This document shows, in pieces, positions 1 to 12,839 of a stretch of 64,000 bases of DNA. The position numbers and the translations under genes are program-made. Location of the stretch: positions 19,096,001-19,160,000 of the forward strand of contig CM075941.1 of NCBI GenBank assembly GCA_038030265.1, written 5' to 3'. The notes below the pieces were generated by a model that was not told the origin of the DNA, made no database searches, and saw only the letters and a program-made list of their open reading frames with translations. The first letter of the stretch is position 1. Every line of letters begins with the position of its first letter. The stretch is from Corythucha ciliata. Taxonomy: Eukaryota; Arthropoda; Insecta; Hemiptera; Tingidae.

Positions 1-850
1 TTTCAGCCGCGAATTAGCATTTTTTCTCAATTTCAGTCATGAATTAGCCGTTTTCACCTTTCGCTGAAAATTAGTACCTTTTTTTCAAATTTGGTCAAAA
101 ATATGTACCTACGTGCATTTTTTCAATTTTACCTACGAATTTGCCTCTAGAAACCGCTGCTAATGACATGTTGTCTTAATTTTATCCGCGAACCATGTAT
201 TTTTTCCAATTTGAACTGAATATTATTCGCGATTTGGCGCTTTTTCCAAATTTTTGCTGGGAATTATTGTTTTGTTTTTTTTATTTTGCCGTGTTGGAGA
301 TTTTTCCAAGATTCAACCGCGAATTAGCCTGGAAAGTCGCGCTCTTTCTGAAGTTTGTATCCACGAAATAGAACTATTGATCCACAAATTAGCGCTTTTT
401 AGCCGTGAATGAGAACTTTTTCTCAATTTTAGCGTCAAATTAGCGTTTTTCCCAATTCGATCCGTGAATATAAGCGTTTTTCTCATTTTTAGCCACTTAA
501 ACACTTTTCTCTACTTTTCCCGCGAACTAGCGGCTTTTCTTAATTTCAACCGTGAATTAGCACTTTTCCTAAATTTCAGCTCGATAATTACGGCTTTTTC
601 ACAATTTCAACCGCGCGAAGGGAGAGAGCAATTCCGCGAACAGCAATTCCGCGATATTCTCCAATTCTAGCCGTAAAAGGGCCTCCATTCACCGCGAATT
701 AGCGGTTTTGCTTAATTTTGGCCCGGACAATCATCCAATAAGCCGACTTTCTCAATTTTATAGCACACTTGGCCCAAGAATAGCGCTTCAGCCTGTCTCT
801 TTTTGCCCACTTAAGCCCACTTAAGCCATCCGTGATTTTGTCAAAAATGA
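1..850 (+). repeat. Family A ~30-bp degenerate array, forward
   Basis: Quasi-tandem units of about 30 bp. Each has a T-rich tract of the form TTTTTCTCAATTT followed by a core close to AGCCGCGAATTAGC. Units diverge strongly from each other but keep spacing and order. The array runs off the left edge of the window. Because 30 bp is ten codons, the array creates false open frames reading as a ten-residue repeat such as NFSRELALFL, and these are not genes. Confidence 0.85.
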
Positions 851-3800
851 CCTTTTACGATGCCGCAGTTCTTGATGCCCAGCCCCCTCTTCTTGGCACA
901 TTTGTCGAATCCAAAAATAATTTCAGGGGGTTGTACTTTTACAAGGGGGGGGGAGTAACTTACTTATCACAACGAAGTAAACGGAAGGAACTTATAATGT
1001 GCTAATAGAGTAATAATTCCATTTCCTTTCCTTGTGCAATTATTAGTACTTAAAACCTGCGGGCATCATGAAGACGGCCGGGCCTGCTGCTCTGCATTCT
1101 AAACTCCGCTGGACTGAATTCACAGCCAGAAAAGTAAAAATACAAAAGAACAAGGAAGTTTCTCACTCGCGAACCACCTTGAGGCTTTGAGAGTCGAAGC
1201 ATTTCGCCATTATTACCATTGGCACACGCTTTTATTTTGTGTAGATAGAAGATGGTGAAAATTAGAAGTCTTTAATTATAATTATCCACATAGCTGAATC
1301 ATTGGTCATGGATCAAAAGTTCACAAAACAGTGCCCGCCTGGTTTCGGACATTGTACATAAACATAAACAACAAAATTTCGAATTTGGGTGGCTGGTCCT
1401 GAACCGGAAGAAATGGAAATAAAAGGTACATAACCCCTTTTTAGGAAGTCGCTCCTCATGTTTAGTCAATGACACCGTTTAAGAAAAAAAAAAAAAAAAA
1501 CCCCTAGAGCATTTTTTCGGCGTTTTTTTGTTTATTTTTGCACGTTAATTTGCTTTTTAGAACAGTTCAATAGTCGAAAGGACATTTTTTTGCAGCACTA
1601 CTCGTAAAATATACGAGTTAATGGATTTGACCGCATTTTGTACGGCGCGCGTATCGTCGTTTCCGTTCTTTTTAAAGTGTGGTCCGTAAATTTGTGACTT
1701 ATTTGAAGAAATAATCGAGAGGACCGGGCCATTGATTCGCCGGTTTTGTGGAACGTGGTGACTTCCTCGTGGGAAGGAATTGCTTTATTATTTTTTTTTT
1801 TTTATCTTCCATTATTCTACGTAATTGTGCTGGCTGTATGGATAGGGCTGATGAGTGAGCCGAAAATGCCACATTTCAGTGATGAAATGTGTTATTTGTA
1901 TGTTCCTACTCCTTAACACATAAATTGAAACTAAAAGAAAAAGGAAAGAGGAACTCTCTTTAGATCGTGACTTGATCTTAAAAAGGAAAAAACAGGAAAG
2001 AAGCAGAGCCCGAGCTTTGCTGCCTGTGTAGTGAGAATACGGATTGGGGGGGGGGGGTGTTTCCTGGCGAAGGAACTGCGAGGGGATGTGAGCACACTGG
2101 CTTGAAGAAAAAAAAAAAAAAAAAAAAAAATCGAGAGCCAAGCCACCTTGACCAAGTTACATCATCGCCGTGGCGCTCCGGGGCAAAACCCCAACTAGAC
2201 GATGAAAGAAGTATGGATAGGTAACGAAATGAAGGGTTCTAGAGAAGGAAAGAAGGAGACAAGTTTTGCAAGGTGATTGTGGCAGAGGAAAGGGGTAGGA
2301 GGGTACAGTTTGCGCTCGAGCGAATTTTGGTATTATGAGCGGATATTAAGTTCCCGAGGCAGATTGCATACACAAAAACAAGAAAGAGAGAGAAAAAATT
2401 GAATTGTGGGGGGAGAGGGTGATGAGGGGTTTTACACTGATTCTTTGTTTATTCCGAGTACTAATTTATATTTAATTTCAAATGTTTCAGGTAATTTAGA
2501 ATTCTCACAGAAAAACATTAATTCGCTATTTGGAGTATGTAAGTAATTTTTAAACACATTTTACATTCGTAGCTTTCGGCTTAAATATATAATGCTTTAC
2601 CCCTCCCCCGCCTTTACACGAGAATAATTTTTCAAAGCTTTGAACTGACCTCGAAAGCGTTATGAAAAATTTAGAATTCCAAAGTGAATTTTATTAAGCC
2701 ATCACATATTCCATCGCAGCAATCCTTCTGTCGCTTCTCTATTTGTCTTCTCCTTGTACTTTCTGTTTAGATGATGCAGATTACGAGGCTTCTCTTCACT
2801 TTTCACAACTCCTTCTAAAATTAACATCCGCTTTAGGTCAGTCAATTTTTTTTTTAAATATTTTTCTGAGAAAAACTCTCTCACATTTTAATCTCTTAGA
2901 TTTTTTCAATATCCATTCTTTTTCGCCCTCTAATTTACATCAAAAAGACACCCCTTCCACCCCCCCTGATCAGTCAGAAACTAACGATCGCATAACGAGA
3001 CCTGCTCCTTCTGAAATATTATGAAATTGGCTGTTCCAAATGGATGGCTGCCAACACTTGTAATGGTGGTGGTGGGGGGAGGTGTTTGAGATTTTCAATC
3101 CAGTCGTCCTCCTTAAAAATCTTTTCTCACCCCACCCACCCACTGAAATAATGATAGCTCGGGTCACAACAACACATGTGTTCCACACCACCTTGCAAAG
3201 TCGGTCTTTTAATTGAACCCCCCCCCCCCCCGTGAAAGGTTTCTGTTCCATCGCATACGCAGCATTTTCACACCAGCGCCTTTTCCTCCTTTCCGTGCGA
3301 GAAGGAGACCCATCTTTTAAAAGGGCAGGAAGTTGGTCAAGCGGCCTTCTTAACTCTCCCTCTCGCAGTCTCACTCTTTTTTTTTTCTTCTTTTTTTTTT
3401 TTTTTTTTTTCTTCTTCATCTCTCTTAAATACTTTCCTGGAGTGAATGGAAGGAAGTACCAACCCCTCTCACAGGCAGGTGTTCCGTTCACATTCCCACA
3501 TACAAAACTCATTTTTGAAGAAAACTATACGTTTCTGCAAAAAAAAAAAAAAAAAAAAAATAGAAGTGTAAATTAATAAATTTTAATAATAATATATATA
3601 AGATGATGAAATGCCTTCGGTATTTCGCGTCAGGTTGTATTTTTAAGGGTGACAAACAACTTCATTAATTTCGTAATTTTGGTGCTTTGAATTAGCTATT
3701 TGGTACACAAAAATTGTCTGTCTTGTGTAGCAAAGTTGTATGAGGGCTTTACTGGTGGGTCTCTCAGTTGCATTTTGGGTACGGGCACAACATAATTGGC

Positions 3801-3925
3801 CACTTGGGTTGGGTTTTGGGGTGAAGACCTTCCGCATTTCTCACGTCACGTCCACGTCCACGAGGGAGGAAACCCCACCCCGCCCCGCGTTAACCTCGTA
3901 CAGCTCCAATTGCGGACAACTTTGA
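851..3925. other. Unique-looking intergenic DNA with homopolymers
   Basis: No coding exon is recognisable here. The stretch holds A-runs at about 1484-1500, 2108-2130 and 3539-3560, a T-run at about 3391-3410, and G or C runs near 2046-2057 and 3219-3231. Predicted frames through it are low-complexity lysine or phenylalanine runs and look spurious. Confidence 0.6.
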
Positions 3926-5060
3926 GAAAATGACCGTAAAAAATGTAAAGTCAGATGAATCCGTGTAATTAGGTTCAAAAAACGAAATTCTCAGGGTTTG
4001 GTAGCTGAAAGCCGCAATTTCGAGTAACAACCTTTTTTTTCGAGTGTTTGGCTCTTCAAAAAAAAAAAAAAATCGCGAGGTTGGTACAATCAAAAAACAA
4101 ATTTTCCTGTTTTGGCATTGCCAAAAATAAGTTTCGCGGATTTGTGGCTTCTCAGAAGACTAATTTCGCGGGTACTGTCTCAAGAAAAAATGGATTTCAC
4201 GGGTTCGACTATCCCGTCGACTAGCCAATTTTCCGGGTTTGGTGTTTTGAAATAATCAATTTCGAGGAGTCTAGTCACTCACAAAACAGATTTCGCTGGA
4301 TTTAGTCGCCGAAAAAAACGAAGTTCGCGTGTTAAGCTCTTAGAAACGAAGGTTTGGGCAATCAAACATCAATTTTGCGGGAGTTTCCACTTTTAAGAAT
4401 CCAATTTTGCGGGTCTGCCTGTTAAAAAAAAAAACAACAAAGTGTGCGGATTTAGCTGTTCTAAAAATCAATTTCGTGGTATTGGTTGGATGTTCCAAAA
4501 ATAAATTTCACTTGTTCACCCTCAACCGAATTTGTCGATCTAGTACTTCAAAAACCCATTTTCGTGGATGTCGCTCTGAATAAAACAGTTTTCATGCGGG
4601 TTTGGCTCCTTGAAAACTCAACTTCGGGGGATTCCATCGTTGAAAAACATAAATTTTGTGGGGTTGGTCCTTTGAAAAAACAATTTTGAGGGCTTGATTC
4701 TTCGAAAAATACTAATTTCGATGGGTTCAGTCTGAAAGAAAAAAATGTTGCGGGGTTTAGTATTTGTTTTTAACTAATTTAGCGCGCATTAAATCTATTT
4801 AAAAAGTCAATTTTACGGCTTTGGGTAGCCCAAATTTCGTGGGGTTCTGCCTTTTGACTTAATCGTAGTTCGTGGATTTGGGCCTTCAAAGATTCAATTT
4901 CACAGCTATGGCCCTTCAAAAAAGAAATTTCACAGGTTTGGCTCTTCAAAAAACCAACTTCGCGAAGTTCCTTCAGTGAAAAAAAAAAGACAGCAATTTT
5001 GCGGGGTTTAGTTACCGAAAAATACCAATATCGCGAGTCTCGCGCTCTTTGAAAAGTCAA
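3926..5060 (+). repeat. Family B ~30-bp degenerate array, forward
   Basis: Units of about 30 bp pair a core resembling AATTTCGCGGGTTTGGCTC with an A-run of four to eight bases. Examples lie near 4135, 4195, 4575, 4655 and 4915. Units are heavily mutated and the core often reads TTTCGTGG or TTTTGCGG. The family differs from A in core sequence but has the same period and the same CGCG-type centre next to an A/T tract. Confidence 0.8.
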
Positions 5061-5762
5061 TTTTGAAGGTTTGGGTCCGATTTAAATTGAGAAAAAGCGG
5101 TAGTTCAAGGCTAGAATGGAGAGAAAGCGTCAGTTCGCGGCTAAAATTAAGAAACAAGCTCATTCGCTACAAAAGTTAATCAGAATTGCTAATTTGCAGA
5201 CGAAATTTTGAAATAGAGTGCTCAATGGCGGCCAAAGTTCAGAAAAAACACTAATTCGTGGCTTAAATCTAAAAAAAAAAAAAAGTGCTAAATCGCGTCT
5301 GAAACTAAGAAAACGTACATTCGCGGCCCAAATTATCATTCGCAGCTAAAATCACGGAAAAGCGATTATTCGTGGCTACAAAATCGCTAACTCACTGCTT
5401 CTTCTTCGCGACGACTTTTCAGCGAAAAACAGAGGTAAAAGTGAGAAATCGCTAATTGGCGAATAAAACGTGAAAAATGGTAATTCGCGGCTAATTGAGA
5501 AAACTTAAATAATCCGTTTTTTCTTGGGGTAATTTAGTGGCTAAAAGTGTGAAATTACGCTAATTCATGGCTAGAAATAAAGAAATCGCTATTTGGCGAC
5601 TAAAATCGGGGAAAAATTATAATTCATTGCTTAAAGTAAAAAATTCGCTAGTTTTGGCGGCTAAATTAAGGAAAACGCTAATTTACAGCTAAAATTGAGA
5701 AAAACGCCAATTCTCGACTGAAATTAACAAAAAACCCTTATTCTTTGATAAATTTGAGGAAA
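5061..5762 (-). repeat. Family A array, reverse
   Basis: Reverse-complement copies of the family A unit, seen as GCTAATTCGCGGCTAAAATTGAG followed by an A-run. It abuts the preceding forward family B block directly, so the switch of family and orientation occurs near 5060-5100. Confidence 0.85.
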
Positions 5763-6090
5763 AAAAAAAAAAAAAGAAAACAGCTTCTTCTGTTGTCGTT
5801 TTTATTTATTTATTTCTTTATTTACTTTATTTTATTTTTACTTTATTTATTTATTTATTTTTTGTGTTATTTTCCGGGATCTAGAGGTAAGGCGAATGAG
5901 GTTTATAAAAGTTTGTTGATATGCTTTGAACATAATTGTTTCTTTGTCTTTTAGGTTGAAAATGACTCATTGTCGAAACTAGTCCCTTTTTTCTAAAATA
6001 AACATTTTTGTGACGGGAACTTCCGAATTCTTCGTTTTTTTAAGCATTTGACACACCGTCACTCCTCCGGCCAACCCTCTACTTTTGTTT
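5763..6090. repeat. A-run and TTTA-type microsatellite
   Basis: An A-run at about 5760-5775 is followed by a TTTA/TTTTA-rich microsatellite at about 5798-5872, then a short unique segment. The region interrupts two reverse family A blocks. No gene is visible. Confidence 0.75.
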
Positions 6091-7340
6091 TGTTGAAAAA
6101 ACAGTGAATTCGCGGCTAAAATTAAGAAATAGGTAGCGGTTATTCGTGGCTTAAATTTTGAAAAAAGTTCTAGTTCCCTGATGAATTGAAGAAAAATCGC
6201 TCATTCCCGGCCAATATTGATAAAAACGATAAGCAACGGCCAAAATTGAGAAATGTGATCGTTCGCGGCTAAATTCGGTCAAACTCCATATCAATTCGTA
6301 GTTTTTCTTGAGGTAACTTCCCGGCAGAAATGGAGAAAAAAGCGCCAGTTCGCGACTTCAATTGGTAATAATTGACCATTCGTCGCGAAATTTGAGCAAA
6401 ATTGCTAATTTGCGGCTGAAGTTGAAGAAACAGTAATAATTCGTGATGACTTGAATTTTGCTAAAAGTTCTGATTCGCAGCTGGAAAACGTGGGAGGGGG
6501 GGGCGCTGATTCACGGGGAAAATCGAGAAAATGTAGACCATAAATTTTATTTTTGAACCATACAGCCATGGTGTTTTTTATAGAATGCATTTCGGGCCCA
6601 TTCCCGGTGCCCCTCATCAGCATTACCGCTTCACCTCTAAGGCCAAACACCTCGTTGAGAAATTAAAATAAAACTGTTAATTTGCAGCTGAAAGCAGCAA
6701 AAAGCAGTAATTCGTGGCCTAAATTTTGAGCGAAGTTTCGAGAAAAAAATTCGCAGCGCTAGTTCACGGGCAAAATTGATAAAAAACGCTAGTTCACTGG
6801 GAATATTGAGAGTTGCGATCGTTTTCCTCTCTCTTGTGGCAACTCCGTTGGTCAACCCATGAAACTGCGCTGATTCATTAGGTAAAAGCGAAAAAAACGT
6901 TAATCGAACAGCTAAAATGTACAAAAAAGCTAATTAGGGACTAACATGGAGAAGCTAATTCGTAGCTAAAATTATAAAAATGACTAATCAGCGGCTAAAA
7001 TCGGTTAAAACGCTGATTCATCGATAAATTTGAGAAAAACTGCCAAATTGGGGCTGAAATTGAGAAACAGCGGTAATTCGCGGCTCAAATCTAAGAAAAA
7101 AAAGTTCTAATTCTCAGCTGAAATGGAGTTCAAGTGCAGATTCACTGTAAAGTATGGTAAACATGCTAGTTCACGCCAAAAATTGTGAAATGAGAACGTT
7201 CGCGGCTAAAATTGACAAAAATTTGTAGTTTCTTCTTGCGAGGCAACATTGTGACTTAAAATCGGGAAAATGATCTAATTCTTAGCTAAAGGTTAAAAAA
7301 GTTGCTTAAATTGAGAAAAATTGTGAAAAAGCGGTAGTAA
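6091..7340 (-). repeat. Family A array, reverse
   Basis: Continuation of reverse family A units (TTCGCGGCTAAAATTGAGAA type), interrupted by about 130 bp of non-repeat sequence near 6520-6650. Units near 7070-7120 are close to consensus. The same unit order is kept on both sides of the interruption. Confidence 0.8.
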
Positions 7341-7520
7341 TCGTAAAACAATTTTGTTAGGTTTCGAACAACCAAGAAACCAATTTCGTGGGCCCGCCTC
7401 ATTAAAAAACAACAACAACAAAAAAAAACAGAGTTTGGTGATTTGGACCTTCCAACAATCGTATTTCGGGCATTTGGCACTTCAAAAAAGCAATTTTGTG
7501 GATATTGGCTCTTTTAGAAA
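7341..7520 (+). repeat. Short family B block, forward
   Basis: Four to six family B units with cores of the AACCAATTTCGTGGG type, directly following the reverse family A array. Confidence 0.65.
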
Positions 7521-7847
7521 TTTTAATAAGTTTTTACTCCAGAAGGTCAGATTGACAGATTCTTGGCCTAGAGTTCTTCTGGTGTAGACAATTAGTAGTT
7601 TTGTAACCAAATTGACAGGACAGTCAGCCATTTCCCTAGCCTAGCCAATTTTTGTGAACGCTGGGAACTTCGGGAGGCAAAATTTTGAAAATCTCGGTGA
7701 ACAACTAGAGCTAAACGTTTCTTTTTGGCCTAACGCACCAATTTCTGGGTCAAGTTTTACAGTTTCGCGGGTGGTTTTTGTGCAATTATGAGGCCAAAAT
7801 TGCCAGTTTATTCTAACCCTAAATACGACATTCCTATTGGGAATGGT
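7521..7847. other. Degenerate repeat remnant
   Basis: Scattered AATTTCTGGG- and AGTTTCGCGGG-like fragments suggest a decayed family B array running up to the MITE that starts at 7851. No gene is seen. Confidence 0.4.
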
Positions 7848-7850
7848 TAA

Positions 7851-8118
7851 TGGTGAATTTCACCACCGAGGAGTTAGGTTGGAGTTACCAAACTCTAATA
7901 TCGTTAACGTAAGTGGCTCAGGTGGCTGGTGGTCTGAGGTCGAAACGGAGACTGGAACGCACCTTCGGTGCAGTTTTTCGTGATTGTTTGGTGGGTCCTG
8001 CCCCCAACATCTTTGTCGTTCTTTGTCTATTATTGTTTAAACAAATTGTGACCTTTTTTTTTCATTAATTCTGAGTTAACATAACTCAAACCTTAACTCT
8101 CAGTGATGAAATTCACCA
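7851..8118. mobile_element. MITE with ~36-bp terminal inverted repeats, TAA target duplication
   Basis: The left end (7851-7887) starts TGGTGAATTTCACCACCGAG. The right end (8083-8118) is its imperfect inverted copy, beginning TGGTGAATTTCATCACTGAG when read on the other strand. TAA stands immediately outside both ends (7848-7850 and 8119-8121), which fits the 3-bp TWA duplication known for PIF/Harbinger-type elements. At 268 bp without an open frame it is non-autonomous. The superfamily is inferred from the duplication only. Confidence 0.75.
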
Positions 8119-8121
8119 TAA

Positions 8122-11100
8122 GTACGTACTTTAAAAGGTGAAATTCGCAATCAATTTAGTGTGTCTCTGTAGAAAAATTGTCGGTCTTTGGTGATGGGTA
8201 GAAACACTCTCAGAAAAACATCCGGAAAATGATGAACTGACTGATTGCTATGTGACGCGCTGTGGGGGGGGGGAGGGGCACCCTATCGCCAGCAATATAA
8301 TAGACCGCTGGAGTCCCATGCGCAATTTTTTGGCTTTATTTCTGTCATGAGAGACCAGTAACCCGCGGTTCCTTTAAATTAAAAAAAATTAAGTGCAGTT
8401 TTTAATCAAAACACCCACTCCACTCCACCCCACCACAGTGGGGCTCTCTAGCTTCAGCCTTAATTCGATATCCTATACACAAATTGATTACCACCCCGTA
8501 ATCTGATCGCTGGCGCAAACGCCTATATGAAAGTGGAGAGGGACTCATTAGGTTTAGGTGTTTGGGTGGGAGGAGCGACTTAGTGTGGCTTAATTCAACC
8601 AACTATTTGAAATTGCTTTTGAATCTCAGTAATTCACACATCAATCCGTTCTCTGTCTCCCTCTCTCTCTATACACGTTCTATATACACGTTGTTTTCAC
8701 TGGTTCGCGTGTTCCTATCCCCCTTTTTTTGCCTTCTGAGAACGTGAAATATTTAAAGTCGGTCTCTAGGTCTCGCAGCCTTTTGTAAAATTCCCTTTTT
8801 TTTTACAGAGTAAAAACCAGGAAGCAAAAGAAGCTTCTTTCAAGATTTATTGCGCCCGTACAATGAATAGCTTCCAGTAGTCTAGAACTAAAATTCCTTT
8901 TAAAAACATTTTTATGGGCCTTAAAAAAGAAAGTTTTTTTCTGTAAGAAATAATAGAAAGGTGAAATTTGGGGCCATGAGGAACACTTGAAGTAATATAT
9001 GGTCCTTTGCTTTGACATCTTTGGGTCAGGTTTTTTTTTGACTATGAATTGTTTAGGGGGCGAGGGGAGAAGTTTACGTAAATCTGTGACCTACTTGAAC
9101 CATTTATTTGTTTTACTTGGAAAAACTGTCTGTTCTTGCCGCATCTTTACGGTGCTCTAGGTATCGGTGTGACATTTTTTGTCAGATACAAAATTAAAAT
9201 ACAACTCTACGGAGGAGTCAGGACTTAGCGACTTTGTCGCTAGTCAGGACTTCGTTTGTTGGATAAAAAAAAAAAAAAAAACTCTCGTCGTAAAACAATA
9301 CGCAATCTACTTATGGCTTTTGACGGAACAAATCGCTTTTAATCTTCATTTATCCCCACCCCCGCCCATTTACACGAAGATCGTGGCTCTGATTTTAATT
9401 ACATAGCTCCGTCTGTTTTGAACAAATAAGGCCACCCAAATTTGACCTTCGCCTGCCTCTCATCCCCTTGTCCATTTTTTTTTTTTTTTTTTGTGGAAAA
9501 GACTGGGGACGAGTGATCCCACATGCCATCCTCTTCGAAACCCTGAACTTAACGAAATCCCTTTTTTAAAAAACGGATAAATAATAGGAAGAGTGTTAGA
9601 TCTATTGATGTGAAGATATGTGTGGGGTTATAGGGGGGGGGGGACGATAGAAAACTGGGAATTTCACCCTAATTTTATAGAACTGGAGGGTTCATTGTTG
9701 CGGGTTGAGGGGGGGAGTGTCTGGTGTGTGTAAAAAAAGGTTGTCCCTCCGATCTTACATAATGCGTGTAGTTTTGTTATAAGTTTGACGTTAAAGCAAG
9801 GGTCCGTTTTTTATCTGTTTCTGTGGAGTTTAGGCACCCTTCTGTGCGTATACACAAATGCACATTTATACATTGTTATTTTGTCACAGATCCTTTTTTT
9901 CGCAAGTAAAGCTTTGCGGCAATTTGATTTCGTTTTATTTTTTTTTACCAACAGTGGGAGCAGTCGAGAAGAGGGAATCTAATTATAGATTTTCTGACAG
10001 GAGGCTGCGGCTCCCATCAAATTGCGCCTAGTGCCCTCTTTTTTTTTCACTCGCATTTGAACGCTATTTTCAATAGGAAGGAATAAACACATTTAAATAG
10101 GTTCGCGTATTTTTGTTCGGCACCAGCAAGGTTTTGGTTTTACAGAGAGAGAGAGAGAGTGAGAGAGAGAGAGAGAAAACAAAATCGCTCCGGCAGCTGG
10201 CGGTAGGGCGGGAGTTTAATTCATTTATACGCGGATACCCAATCCGTAAGTATAATTTCAGTCCCTCTCCGTCAAAAAGTTGGTACGCAGGCATTTAAAT
10301 GAAATTAGAATAACTGGGACTTCCCCCTAGTTTTCTTCCATCCGGAGTTTTAGGAAACTTTGAGAAACAAAAATCCAACGAAATGAAAGAGTTTCCTCAC
10401 TTTTATTTTCTCCCTCAATCCCCTTCGCGTCACGCTTGAAAACAATTGACGGAAGAGCTTGGGAAAACGTTTCATCGGGACGAGAGAGAGAGAAAAAATT
10501 GCAGTAAACCACGTTTTTTACTCGTGTAAAAAAAAAATCCTACCGATAACATTTAAAAAAATCTAAATCGAAAGTACTCAAGTTTTTTTGTCTTGACCTT
10601 GACCTCTCAGTCAGACCGTCTTCATACCGGTTGAGAAGAAGGTAAAAATACACAGGAAAAAAAAAAGAAAAAAAAGAAGCTCGATGGAAGCAACTGGTGT
10701 GACGAGTTTCTTCTTTAATTACATAAAAAACCGAAGAAGCATTTACCAGAAGTCTTATCCTATTCCTTACTGTTTTTTCTCGGTCACCAACAAAACGAAT
10801 CAAAGGGCTGCGGGGATGCAAAGTAGTTCGACTATTGACTCAGTCACGAAGTAGATTTTGATTAATGAATTAGGTGAGGAAGAAGCTCTGAATGAACAAT
10901 TAAATCCTTTTTGTTTCCCCCTCCTTCCACTACATTACCACACATCACCCCCCCCCCCCCCGGGCATTTTTTTTGTGAGTAAAAGTAAGCTAAATAATAT
11001 TAAGTATAAGCTTTCCGCGATGATTAATAGTTCTTTCTAAACATCTGTAAGACGCTCAACACGTATCAAGTGTTTGAGGGTATGTAAATTGTAAAAAAGT

Positions 11101-11500
11101 GCTTAGGAGGGTTGGGGTGGTGTATCCTCAACCGAAAAAGGGAGGGTGAAAAAAAAAAAAAAAAAAAAATGAATAAATCAAACGTTTCAAAGGATCATTC
11201 CGGTTATTCAAAGGAAAGAATTAAACAAAATTCGTTTTGAAATGTTTGCAATGTCTTACACATCCACGCCGTTTTTAAGCGCGGAAACTTGTTACCCATA
11301 CGCTTGATGCTTTCTTCAATTTCGCAATTCGATTCTGTGATTCGGTTGTGTATACGTTTTTTATCAAGAGATTCGCGTGAATTTCGAGAGGAAACCCCCC
11401 CCCCCCTTGGGCTTTGAACGTGGTTAAAATTGGCAAAAAGCGCCACCAGTGTGATGTTCCTTGGGGCGTCTAAAAATTTATGAATTCTCTAAATTGATGG
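8122..11500. other. Unique-looking intergenic DNA
   Basis: No supported gene. It holds a GA microsatellite (10144-10177), G-runs at about 8264-8272 and 9632-9641, a T-run near 9475-9492 and an A-run near 11151-11169. Open frames here are short and low-complexity. The 10146-10245 segment lies between an acceptor-like TTTTACAG and a donor-like GTAAGTA, but its sequence is mainly the GA repeat. Confidence 0.55.
10144..10177 (+). repeat. GA dinucleotide microsatellite
   Basis: A nearly perfect GA tract interrupted once by GTGA. In arthropods such tracts can bind GAGA-type factors, but nothing nearby shows regulatory use. Confidence 0.85.
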
Positions 11501-11509
11501 ATTACAGGG

Positions 11510-12085
11510 ATACAACCACACGGTTTAAATTAAGATATAAAGCGCAAGGCCGATTCGCGGCTTCAGATGGAGGCATTTCGCGGGCTCCACGAGCCCTTAA
11601 AAAACAAGACCTGAAATTAATTTATTATTTTTAAATTAATGCCCTCCCTCCTCGCAAAAACTTGTAATTTCGTGGATGTTTAACTCAAAATGTATAGGAA
11701 TTTCGTGGCTATATTCGACAGGCTTTGGGCGCTGTCGAGTCCATCTAGGTATAGACCAAGTCTGACCTCGTCCGCGCTACAAACACTTGCAATTGCATTT
11801 AGAGATTATATTTAGGCCTTGAACATGCAATTTTGCGTTTATGTAGCCCCGAAACTAGAAATTTGACAAAAATAAAACCATGAATGCGTTGCAAGTTTTG
11901 CTACTATTTAGCTCCTAACGTTGCAATTCCACGGCTATTTCCGTGAAATCTGTTCATTGCCATTGTCATTTTAATGATACGTGCAAAAGTCAAATGATCG
12001 ATTTTAAAATTTCGTCGCCCCCCCCCCATATCTCTAAAATAGCGATTTTGGGGCTGTTTATCGTCGTATAAACAAGCAGCTTTGC
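11510..12085. repeat. Sparse, decayed repeat block
   Basis: Widely spaced cores such as AATTTCGTGGCTAT, GATTCGCGGCTTC and GCAATTCCACGGCTATT. They resemble mixtures of families A and B with lost periodicity. No gene is seen. Confidence 0.45.
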
Positions 12086-12454
12086 TCTCTATTTAAAACA
12101 AGCGAGAACCGACCAGCTGGAAAATGGTCTAAAGGACCGAAACCGCGCCGTCACTGTATTATTAAAAAGGTGGGTCAGATCAATCTTTATAATTGTAGCA
12201 TCGTTGTTCTCTAATTAGCCCCAAGCTTGTAGTTCACAGATAGTCATCCTGAGTGGGGAGGGGAGGAGGGATTTTTATGTTTGGTTTTCAGAAGAAAATT
12301 TGACTTGCCATCAAAGAGCCAAAACAGCGTGAAGTTGGCTTTGATACCTACAAAGTGGCGCCCCCACGAAATGTCTTCATTGTAGAGACAAGCCCTGCAT
12401 TTCGAATGTTTTAAGGAGCAAATGCCGTGAAGTGTATGTGGTTTTTTAGATGAT
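12086..12454. other. Non-repeat segment between arrays
   Basis: No gene seen. A short GTGGCGCCCCC motif near 12355 recalls the C-rich subterminal part of hAT-type elements, but no partner end was found. Confidence 0.35.
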
Positions 12455-12700
12455 CAAGATCATTCGTCACTAAAATCACGCTAATTCGCTGCTTCTTCTC
12501 GTGCCAATGGCGACTTCATGCTAATTAACTGCTAAAATTGTGAAACCACCTATTCGTGGTTTCTGTTACCCGCAGCTCGTGGTTAAATTTGAGAATGAGA
12601 GCTGATCCGCGGGTAAAATTGGGAAAAATCTCAAATTGACGGCCAAATTTGAGTGAAATGCATAACTGCCAGCGAAAACTGAGAAAAAAAATTTGCCTTA
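12455..12700 (-). repeat. Family A array, reverse
   Basis: About eight reverse family A units (GCTAATTCGCTGC, TCGTGGTTAAATTTGAGAA and similar). Confidence 0.7.
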
Positions 12701-12839
12701 ATTACCTAAACTAGGAGCTTAAAATGAAGGACTTTCTCTGGAGAAGCAAAATCCCCCCCCCCACCTTCACCACCTAACCATGATTCTTCTTTACCACTTA
12801 GATGAAACAGCTGACTCGTCCGCTGCCTGCGAGTATCAC

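Noticed and set aside
3232..3576. Open frame with a phenylalanine run
   Set aside because: Created by a T-run and pyrimidine tracts, with no coding character or homology recognised.
1..7340. Regularly spaced ~30-bp repeats resembling a CRISPR array
   Set aside because: Repeats are degenerate along their whole length, with no conserved direct repeat separated by unique spacers. The host is eukaryotic and no cas genes are present.
10146..10245. Acceptor- and donor-flanked 100-bp segment
   Set aside because: Mostly a GA microsatellite. The open frame is an RE dipeptide repeat, so the splice-like ends are probably chance.
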